From the NCBI RefSeq assembly GCF_032854445.1, contig NC_088295.1, positions 7,442,501 through 7,506,500 of the forward strand: 64,000 nt of DNA, given 5' to 3'. This document shows, piece after piece, positions 46,836-58,800 of this stretch (its first letter is position 1; each line of letters opens with the position of its first letter). Both the position numbers and the translations under genes were made by a program. The notes beneath the pieces are model-generated. The model saw only the letters and a list, made by a program, of their open reading frames with translations. It ran no database searches and was not told the origin of the DNA. The stretch comes from Liolophura sinensis (taxonomy: Eukaryota; Mollusca; Polyplacophora; Chitonida; Chitonidae).

Positions 46836-49800
46836 ACATACATGGCTGTCTGTGCAAGTAACACTGACTGTTAACTTCCTTTTATGTACTCTGGTTTTAT
46901 GCATGTTTATGAAGATGTCACGTTTGCAGTCCTGGTTTTTCATTCACAAAATTTATGTCTTCCAACAACTTTCTTCTCTACGCCGACACAAATGTGTTTC
47001 TATTTTACCTGCTTGTATACCCTCAAGTCAATTCAGCCAGTGAACTAATTAGAAACGAACATGGGGCCTCCGTGTCAATTCAGCCAGTGAACTAATTAGA
47101 AACGAACATGGGGCCTCCGTGGCTCAGTCGGTTAAAGCGCTAGCGCAGCGTAATGACTCAGGAGTCTCTCACCAATGCGGTCGCTGTGAGTTCAAGTCCA
47201 GCTCATGCTGGCTTCCTCTCCGGCCGTATGTGAGAAGGTCTGTCAGCAACCTGCGAATGGTCGTGGGTGTCCCCCGGGCTGTGCCCGGTGTTTCCACCCA
47301 CCATATTGCTGGCCGACGTCGTATAAGTGAAATATTCTTGAGTACGGCGTAAAACACCAATCCAAAAAAAAAAAAAGAAACGAACATTAATACACTCTTT
47401 TCTTTCTTACAGATCGGGAAGATGTTCTCTGCTGAGGATTGTCATTTTTCATATCTTCCCTTGGCACATATGTATGAGAGGACAATACAGGTACATTTAA
47501 CATAATGAGAGGACAATGCAGGTACATGTAACACAATGATAGGACAATACAGGTATATGTAACATAATGATAGGACAATAGAGGTACATGTAACACAATG
47601 AGATGACAATACAGGTACATGTAACACAATGAGAGGACAAGACCGGTACACGTAACGCAATGAGAGGACAATGCAGGTACATGTAACAATGATAGGACAA
47701 TACAGGTACATGTAACATAATGAGATGACAATAGAGGTACATGTAACACAGTGAGAGGACAATACAGGTACATGTAACATAATGATAGGACAAGAAGGTA
47801 CATGTAACACTATGATAGGACATTACAGGTAATTATAACACAATGATAGGACATTACAGGTACATGTAACACAATCGGAGAACAATACAGGTACATGTAA
47901 CGCAATGAGATGATAGCACAGGTGTATTTAACATAATGATTATTTTGACAGAAGTTTAAATAATTCAAATACACCTGACCAAAATAATCTCAATACATCT
48001 TACCACAGCGATTTTGTAGCCGACCAAATTTCCTTAGTTTAGGTTATAACGCTAAATGCTGGTTCTCCCCAGGCAATGATGTTCTTACACGGATGCCGGA
48101 TAGGGTTTTTTCGAGGTGACGTGAAGCTGCTGGTAGAAGACATGCAGGAACTGAAACCCACCATATTTACTGCTGTACCCAGGTTGCTGAACCGGATCTA
48201 TGATAAAGTAAGACTTTCTGTGTGGTATTATCAACACTGCATGACGTATAACCATAAAAACTGTACTGTACTTAAATATCACACGGCTGTCAATTATGAC
48301 AATAGCTTAAAAGAAAAGACACTACCAGGCTGAATGCATATATGCACCGACAAAGTATTCCACTTGAAATTTAAAAAAGCAGAACTTTTATTGTCTTTGT
48401 GATGCTGCACAACCGAGGTATCACAGTTTAAAGTAAGATAATGTTACGCCATGTTACCAGTTTTGATCAGTTTGACGCGAGTTATCTCTTTAACCTAAGA
48501 ACTTGCCGTTTAACAATATGAGCGTGAGGTATGAGTGAGGCCACATCCTTCTTCCGGTTTCTTTAACATGGCACATCCCATGAATTCGTAAGAACTGCAG
48601 ATTAAAAATTGACTTGTTGAGTTCAGAAAAAAAGAAAAAGAAAAAACCATCAGAAAAACTGGCTGTAACCGTTTAAGATTCCATACCTTTTCCTGAATAT
48701 CTGAGATTATAGTGAGTGCTGCTTTTTTAAATCTGTAAACTATCGCGGTAGTAGGCCTATTAAGGTGCAAAATGTAACAGAAACACAGCTCTGCCAGTTA
48801 TGGCAGTAGATTAAAGCAAAAGACCACCTAAAGATGGAGAGTGCTTCAAGAGAAAACACATTTGTATCTCAAAATACTCTTACTTTTTGTAGATTCTTTT
48901 TTCTCACTGAATGAAACCTGGAAGTGCATTCCTTGGTTTGTTAAAGTGGTCCTATAGAGGGCATGTTGACATTTTGCAGCTTTAGGCCACTGTAATGTAA
49001 GGTAGATTTAAGCTTGTGTGGTAGGTAGGAGTATGAGATTGAGAAATGCGGCATATCTAGGCTGCTGTAGTGTCCCAAAGTGTGTATAGTGTGATATATT
49101 GAGTCACTTCAGTGTACCTGTAACCAATGCGTTTTGGGCTGTTGTGACTTGGGCGAACCCGAGTAAGTATTCAATGATTTGCGGCTGATTTAGGCTGCAT
49201 TACAGCATTGTTACTTGTCCTGTAAGTGTGTCTCTTGTGTTACGGAAGGGGTTAAAATAAATGAAACTGAATCCATACATTTAGTGTATGTGTAGTATTA
49301 CTGCATGCCATAAGCGGCTGATATATGGATGTCTTACTATCAGATTCAAGCGGGTGCTCAAGGCAGTCGAATAAAAAAGTTCTTACTGGATACGGCCATT
49401 CGACAGAAACAAGCGGAAATAGAGCAGTAGGTGGTGTTTATTCTAATAAAAAATAATCTGTTATTGAGCATACAGTTATGTTTTTGAGTGATAGCAGAAT
49501 AGAGTCTGGGAATGTTACACAGTACGAACAAAAATGTTCACTTAGATTAATGGAACAAGTTATAGTTTGTGGTAATGTAATCTATTCTGTCATCACTCAG
49601 GACAGAATATTCTGTCACTTCGCGACCTGCACTCTAACAAACTAGTACTATAATTGTTTTTTGGGGGTGTAGGTCACCAGCTAATGATAAAAGTTTGCCA
49701 ATTTTTTTGCTCCTTACAGGTAAGAATATATATGTACATAGAAAGGCAATCCAACAGTCCCCTTACTCAGTTTTCTTCTTTTCAACAGGGGAATCGTGCG

Positions 49801-52800
49801 TAAAGATTCTTTCTGGGATAAGCTCGTGCTTCACAAAATACAAGCCCTTCTCGGTGGCAATGTACGAGTGATAACGACTGGATCGGCTCCATTGTCTGAG
49901 GAAGTACTCAAATTTATGAGAGCGGCATTGGGTTGTCTTGTGAGTTCGTTGGAATATCTATATGTATATTCTCAGGTTTTGCATCAATGTTAGACAGTAC
50001 TACTTTGCGGTGTATACTTCTTCACCCTAAAGGAGTATTATCTGAGGTTGACTTTTTCAATCACAGCCTTGAACAGGGAATTTCTAGATTTTCCCAATCC
50101 AATTATTCGTGGGACCAAGAAAACGGCAAGCATTAGTCTATCAAACAAACCTTGGTTAAGCTGAAACAGAAGATAAAGCTTTATTTTTTCCCATCCTGTC
50201 ACACACCTGGCAAGTTTCATGCAAATTGACAACACGTTTGTTCTATCACTGATAGATAATGGAAGGTTACGGTCAAACTGAAGCCACGGCTGCTGTGACA
50301 TTCCAGTATGCGGGGGAACGAGAAACGGGTGAGTGACATTCTAAAATATAAAACATCTGAAAGATATTCTGACGACCTTCACCTTGTGGCGAAATTCACC
50401 ATGACGTTATGTCGTCAGGGGTCAACTCATCAGTTGATATCATCAGAGCAAATCAAATAACGTTATGAATCAACATGGTTTGTTAACAAACCATACTGTA
50501 CTACAAATATCAGGCGTATTGAAGGTAAGAGTAGGTGCATTGTACCTGCATGTTTATGTGTCGGAGATATTGCCTTTGTGGACGGCAGCATGCTATTTCA
50601 CACGCGGAGATTTCTGCTTTGAAGAAAAATGATTTCCTTGTGAATGGCTGATTGTGAAAAACAGTTTTCTTCGCTGAAAGTTATTGTGTATGTAAACCGG
50701 TTAACTAACTTTACCAATAAACAGCTTAATGCCATACTAGTAAGTATATATTGAAAACATTCAAGAAATTGACGTGAAATTGCATGGCAGTAATGAGCCA
50801 CCGTAAATCAGGAGTGTGAACCTATTATCAGCGGCTTTTCCAATGCGCTCCAGTTAAAGTCGCCGGAAGCCTGTGATCTGTGATCGTGGTATGTTGCTGT
50901 ATCTACAAAATGTCTTGACATTATACAGGCTTTAGCAACTGAAATGATCTCTTTGCTTTCAGCTAAAGACATTTTGCAGTGGAAAACTTTTCTCGCTAAA
51001 GCTGTGTAGTTTGTTGCTTACTAACGTAACGTAACTGGTAACGTATTGTCTGATAGTACTCCTGCATTTAGAAGAACGGTCAATCCAGCTTGAACCCGAG
51101 TCGCCATTGCCGGGGGAAAATCATTGTCGCAATCTGATAACGTTGGTAAAGACCCCGATCCTCCTTTGTAAATTTAACTTTGGACGCTTCGATGTAAGAT
51201 TTCACCAATGTTCGTCTTGTCTTCAAATACGACAGGACACGTGGGGGGACCAGTCGCCTGCAACTATGTGAAGTTGATTGACGTCCCGGAGATGGACTAC
51301 CACTGTTCTGACGACAAAGGCGAGGTGGGATGGTACATGTATGGGCATAAGCTAAGACAACCTACTGGCAGGTCCAGTGAATGATGTTTTAATTCTAAAG
51401 ATGGTCATTGGCATAACCAGGGGAAGTATTAGCTTAACGAGTCATTAGCGTAGAGGATCACAGTAAATGCTATTTTTGCTATGATATCTTGTCTTAGCCA
51501 GATTAGGTGAACGATATCTTGTCTTGGCCAGGCTAAAAGTGAAAGATGTCTTGCCTAAGGCAGGCTAAGTGAACGATGTCTTGTTTTAACCAGGCTAAGT
51601 AAAACGATGTCTTGTCTTAGCCAGGCTATGTGAATGATGCATTGGCTTAGTCAGGCTAAATGAATGATGCATTGGCGTAGTCAGGCACAGTTAATGATGT
51701 ATTGGCTTACACAGGAACAGTGAACGATGTATTGGCTTAGTCAGGTTAAGTGAATGATGCATTGGCTTACGCAGGAACAGTGAACGATGTATTGGCTTAG
51801 TCAGGTTACGTGAATGATGCATTGGCCTATTCAGGCACAGTTAATGATGTATTGGCTTACACAGGAACAGTGAACGATGTATTGGCTTAGTCAGGTTAAG
51901 TGAATGATGCATTGGCTTAGTCAGGCACAGTTAATGATGTATTGGCTTACGCAGGAACAGTGAACGATGTATTGGCTTAGTCAGGTTAAGTGAATGATGC
52001 ATTGGCCTATTCAGGCACAGTTAATGGTGTATTGGCTTACACAGGAACAGTGAATGGTGTCTTGACTTAGTCATACTCAGTGAATGATGCATTGGCTTAC
52101 GCAGGAACAGTGAACGATGTATTGGCTTAGTCAGGTTAAGTGAATGATGCATTGGCTTACGCAGGAACAGTGAACGATGTATTGGCTTAGGCAGGTTAAG
52201 TGAATGATGCATTGGCCTATTCAGGCACAGTTAATGATGTATTGGCTTACACAGGAACAGTGAACGATGTATTGGCTTAGTCAGGTTAAGTGAATGATGC
52301 ATTGGCTTACGCAGGAACAGTGAACGATGTATTGGCTTAGTCAGGTTAAGTGAATGATGCATTGGCCTATTCAGGCACAGTTAATGATGTATTGGCTTAC
52401 ACAGGAACAGTGAACGATATATTGGCTTAGTCAGGTTAAGTGAATGATGCATTGGCTTAGTCAGGCACAGTTAATGATGCATTGGCTTACACAGGAACAG
52501 TGAACGATGTATTGGCTTAGTCAGGTTAAGTGAATGATGCATTGGCCTATTCAGGCACAGTTAATGATGCATTGGCTTACGCAGGAACAGTGAACGATGT
52601 ATTGGCTTAGTCAGGTTAAGTGAATGATGCATTGGCCTATTCAGACACAGTTAATGATGTATTGGCTTACACAGGAACAGTGAACGATATATTGGCTTAG
52701 TCAGGTTAAGTGAATGATGCATTGGCTTAGTCAGGCACAGTTAATGATGCATTGGCTTACACAGGAACAGTGAACGATGTATTGGCTTAGTCAGGTTAAG

Positions 52801-55800
52801 TGAATGATGCATTGGCCTATTCAGACACAGTTAATGATGTATTGGCTTACGCAGGAACAGTGAACGATGTATTGGCTTAGTCAGGTTAAGTGAATGATGC
52901 AGTGGCCTGTTCAGGCACAGTTAATGGTGTATTGGCTTACACAGGAACAGTGAATGGTGTCTTGACTTAGTCATACTCAGTGAATGATGCATTGGCTTAC
53001 GCAGGAACAGTGAACGATGTATTGGCTTAGTCAGGTTAAGTGAATGATGCATTGGCCTATTCAGGCACAGTTAATGATGTATTGGCTTACACAGGAACAG
53101 TGAATGGTGTCTTGACTTAGTCATACTCAGTGAATGATGCATTGGCTTACGCAGGAACAGTGAACGATGTATTGGCTTAGTCAGGTTCAGTGAATGATGC
53201 ATTGGCCTATTCAGGCACAGTTAATGATGTATTGGCTTACACAGGAACAGTGAATGGTGTCTTGACTTAGTCATACTCAGTGAATGATGCATTGGCTTAC
53301 GCAGGAACAGTGAACGATGTATTGGCTTAGTCAGGTTAAGTGAATGATGCATTGGCCTATTCAGGCACAGTTAATGATGTATTGGCTTACACAGGAACAG
53401 TGAATGGTGTCTTGACTTAGTCATACTCAGTGAATGATGCATTGGCTTACGCAGGAACAGTGAACGATGTATTGGCTTAGTCAGGTTAAGTGAATGATGC
53501 ATTGGCCTATTCAGGCACAGTTAATGATGTATTGGCTTACACAGGAACAGTGAATGGTGTCTTGACTTAGTCATACTCAGTGAATGATGCATTGGCTTAC
53601 GCAGGAACACTGAACGATGTATTGGCTTAGTCAGGTTCAGTGAATGATGCATTGGCCTATTCAGGCACAGTTAATGATGTATTGGCTTACACAGGAACAG
53701 TGAATGGTGTCTTGACTTAGTCATACTCAGTGAATGATGCATTGGCTTACGCAGGAACACTGAACGATGTATTGGCTTAGTCAGGTTAAGTGAATGATGC
53801 ATTGGCCTATTCAGGCACAGTTAATGATGTATTGGCTTACACAGGAACAGTGAACGATGTATTGGCTTAGTCAGGTTAAGTGAATGATGCATTGGCTTAC
53901 GCAGGAACAGTGAACGATGTATTGGCTTAGTCAGGTTAAGTGAATGATGCATTCCTATTTAGGCACAGTTAATGATGTATTGGTTTACACAGGAACAGCG
54001 AATGATGTCTTAGCTTAGTCATTTGCAGTGACAGTGAGTTGATGTCTCTACATGACTTCCAACATACGTGGTCATGTACTTATGCTAATCATATCTATCA
54101 TTTGTCGAATCATCCTCAGGTCTGCGTAAAGGGGCCGAACGTATTCCAGGGATACTACAAACAGCCTGAGTTAACAGCCGATGCGATAGATGAGGAGGGC
54201 TGGCTGCACACAGGCGATATCGGAATGTGGCTCCCTGTAAGATCACCTGCCTGTATGCCTTCCTGTGCAATCTGTCAGTTAGGTTGACCTACAGCCGTGT
54301 GTCGTAATAAATACGTAACTTTACTGTCTGTAGGACTCATTTTTTCATACTTAGAAAACATAAGAAATATGCCTCAACATTAACACAGGTGCAATACTGC
54401 AGACGCAATGCAAAAGAAAAGAATAAGCTAAAGAAATGACATAGCAGTACATGCTTTTGAATTGAACTTTTTCATCTATATACCTCCTTTTCAGAACGGA
54501 GCTTTGAAAATAATTGATCGGAAAAAGAACATTTATAAACTGGCTCAGGTAAGTCTCGAATATTTGTAGTCTGCACTGCTTTTGGTATCTTTATGGGGAA
54601 TGTCTGTTTTGGATCATGTTGTGGTGGAAAGTAAAGTGAACATAGTCCGCCACTATATATACATAGAAAAAACGATATAGGACACAATTATCACAGAAAA
54701 TATGTGAAAAAATTATATAAAGTTTATATTGGGGATATGGCTCTGACGGACAATTCACTCCCGAGTACCCATTTTATAAAAGCCCTTATGAACTTGGCCA
54801 GTCACTAGCGCTGAATGCGTCACGTGATGATTGACAGCCAAGTCAAAAAACCTATTAGCTCTCGATTGTCGGTGTGGTTTCTTATAGTGGATAGACAAAT
54901 AGCGACGCAATGAATTGTATTTTGCGATTAGGTTCAGTGTTAAATCGATGCATTTTGAACCACACATATATGAGCAAGGAACAATGCGTGCATGTTGGAC
55001 AGGGTACGGCAGTAACTTGTCAGGATGAACTGGCAAGAAAACCGCTACGGGAGAGTCATTTTTTTTAAGAAAAAACAGTATGACTTTGCATTACTTTTCC
55101 TTAGCAAAGTCAGATTTAGTACGAAAATCTCTTCCCAAAATCGGAATGAAAGAGTGTCTTATTAATCAGAAGACCCTGCTATATTGGGCAAATTCCCTAA
55201 AGTCAATACAGCCAGATATGCCAAATGCTTACACCCATGCAGGACGAGAACCAGTAGGGCGGCTAAAACACGACGCTTGGGTCCACGTAAATCGCCCTGA
55301 CCAAGCGCCCCAAAATAAACATCGGCCCTTTGAACATGGAACAGAGCTGATACTCCTTGGTTGGGTATCAGGTGTTTTTGTTTGTATTTTCTCATTGTCA
55401 CATTGTTTAATACCGATGGTAAGGGAGAACGCATAGGTTTTGTGACGTCACTCTAGATAGCTATAACATGGCAAAATTGTGTCACCAAAAAGTGGCTAAG
55501 TACTGACGATCGTTTGTTATTACTTTGCTGCTAAGCGATGTAGAATTTTCTAAATATTTATAGAAAATTTCTGGAATACTACTTCATTATATGATTCAGC
55601 TTTAGTGGCTGACTTTATGTTCACTTTGAACATTCTACAGTGGTAAAACTAGACGTATGTTTGTTCAAAGATTCTTACGTGTATTAATAGAACCATTTGC
55701 CATTCATACAGCTCTTCGACATTAATATATTTTTTGACTCTTTCAGCTCATTGATATTAATGCAGCACTTTATCATCCATCAGCCGTTTGCAATTCATCA

Positions 55801-58800
55801 GCCCTTTATCATTCACACAGCCCTTTGATATAAATGAAGTCCTTGCTGCTCCTACAGCCCCTTGCCATTCATCAGCCCTTTACCATTCATCAGCCTTTTT
55901 TCATTCATTAGCCATTTGCCATTCGATAGCCCTTTGCAATTCACACAACCCTTTGGTATAAATGCACCCCTTTGCCACCCATACAGCCCTTTGCCATTTA
56001 TTAGCCCTTTGCCATTCATTGGGACTTTGCCATTCATTGGGACTTTGCCATTCACACACCCCTTTGCCACTCATACAGTCCTTTGCCATTCATTGGCACT
56101 TTGCCATTCACACAGCCCTTTGCCATTCATACAGCCCTTTGCCATTCATTAGTTCTTTGTCATTCATGAGCACTTTGTCATTTGTACAGCCCTTTGCCAT
56201 TCATACAAAAACGTTCGTCAAAGAGACTGGTTGTGCTTAACTACACTTAAGGTATGAACCACCAGGAGTGTGTCGGCAAATCTGTTTTAAAAAGTGTATG
56301 TATTGTGCTGAGCAGGGCGAGTACATAGCCCCGGAGAAGATAGAGAATGTGTACGCGCGAAGTGCCTTTGTCATGCAGGCCTTTGTGGATGGAGACTCTT
56401 TAAAGGTTCGTGTACATACGCTTCTGTATCCAAAACATGAACGTGCTCAACTATGTATATATATATATAAAATAAATATATTCTTGTTGTGATTGTCTGA
56501 TACAGCCTTCAGCAATATCCCCTTACATTCAACATCGTCCTGTATTTTTTTTGGTTCTTCGCCATTTTGAGTCTGTAAGTTTGCCAAATTCCTTTTTCAT
56601 TGGCATGCCCTGTTTTTGAGTCTGGCTCTTTGGTATACCCATGTGTTTTCCGTCTACATAGGCCTATACCTCATTGTGTGGCCTCTATGGCTAAGGTGAC
56701 CCAGAAGCCACTCACCAGTGCGGTGACTGAGTTCTAGTTCATGCTGGCTTCCTCTCCAGTCATACGTGGGAAGGTCCTCCAGCAACCTGTGGATGGTCGT
56801 GGGATCTCTCTCCGGTTTCCTCCCACCATAAGTGAAATATTCTTCAGTACGAAGTAAAACACCAATCAAACAAATAAGGAAATAAATACCGTATTGTTAT
56901 ATCCAATGATTTCCGTCGGATTGTATATCCAGTGGTTCAAATCTGTCTCATTCACATGTCCTATGTTTTAATCTTGCCTCATTGATATGTCCTACAGTTC
57001 AAGTCTTTCTCATTGGCATATCCCATGTCTCACATGCATGTCATATGCTTTAAATTTGCCTGTTTGGGATATCTTTTTTTTTATTCTGCCACACTGACAT
57101 GTACTATGTTTTCAGACCTGTTCTATGGCGGTAATCGTTCCGGATCCAGAAGTCTTAATCCCATGGGCGCGTGGAAAACATCTTGAGGGGGAGCTTCAAG
57201 AATTGTGCAAAAATCCGGTATCTGTTTAATACTTTGCTGAACTGCGAAACTTGTTATTTGCCTCGTGACACATGACTCTAAATTATTAATCACCGTTACC
57301 AATTCCATCCTCCTTTTTTTAAAAAAATAAAATGAGCAGTTCTCGCCATTAGGTAAAACATTTAAACCGGTTCCACTGGATGATGTGATAGAAATGTGAA
57401 TATCCAGTTTGTACACGTTGTGCTAAAAACAATTTGTGGGGCATTTTGACCAGAAATTAAGCATGTACCGATCTTTGTACCGATCGTAAAAGAACATGTA
57501 TTTTTCAACCTTATTATGTCCCTGATCTCGCTTTATCTGTTCCAGTCATATTTTGATTTCCAGTGTGTCTTTCAGAGTTGTTTGTTATGTCCCCTTGCAA
57601 ATGCAATGACTGTATCTTTATTTACACCTGTCCGTCTGCTGGTGTGTGTGCGAGCGTGGGCTGGGGTGTGGTATCCTGGTGATATCTTGTGTACACGATT
57701 TGTCAAAAGCTATTAAAGATAGAGCTTTTGGTACACACATTCTCCTCTCTGCGTGCAGGACAGATCAAACTATTATTATTCTGTTTTCGTTACTTCACAG
57801 ATTTTGTACTTGGTCGTTTTCTATTCAGGAACGCCCTACTTTACGCTTTTGCATAATTGGTGCAGTGCTGCTATACGCCTGCAGTTTTGCTGAGGAGTTG
57901 TTTTTTGTTTGTGTTTGTTTGTTTGTTGTTGTTGTTGTTTTTTGTCAAGTGATACAGTATTTAGTAGTGTTATTGGCATTTGTTTTTCAGATCGTTAAGC
58001 AGGAAGTTTTCCAGGACATTTTAGACGTGGGAAAATCTCATGGTCTGTCATCTTTAGAGCAGGTAGGTGTTTCAGGACATGTTAGTACAGGTATGGATTC
58101 CTACAGATATTATGCACCGGGGAATTGGTGTACATGTCGTCGGCACCACGAGGTAGATATTGGGACATTTCAGGAAAGGGGCGTGTAAGTGTATGTCGTC
58201 ACTACAAGTAGATATCAAGACATAGTGAAAAACGAGACTTTAAGAAACTGTCGGGACGTTTTGGAATGGGGGGGGGGGAGTTCAATGAACATCTTTCCGG
58301 CGAAAAGGAAATGTCAGGCCATATTACTTATAAGATCAGGGGAAATTCTTCGTTAGAACAAGTATATGTCGAGCGATGTTAGACGAGGAGTGACTTGAGC
58401 CATGGTGGTAAAGGATGTTAAAGCATTGACATGATCTGTTAAAAACAAAAAAACTAAATGAGGTAATTTTACACCAGACAAAATTGGGTGCGACCAGATG
58501 CAAATTATGACACTGCTCTCAGTGATGTCTACAGTCTTCTAACAGGAGTGCTAGAGAATATTTCAGCTTCAGACACCGCTCCGTTCGGTCCATTGAGGCC
58601 AAAGTTGAGACCAAGAGCTAAACGACGACTACAGTATGACATCATTCAGAACGTAGCTTTCCAGTGCGTAATGATTTTGATGGATATTTATTGCAGATTC
58701 GCTTACAGTCGTCTTTCAGTGGGATGATATAAACAGCTGTAACGGGTGTAAAACAGATATTTTTAGTGATACTTCATGATATGGGAATTAATGCAACTTT

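Noticed and set aside
54755-55436. Two open frames of 93 and 118 codons
   Set aside because: They lie within an ACSL intron, overlap no homologous exon and show no motif.
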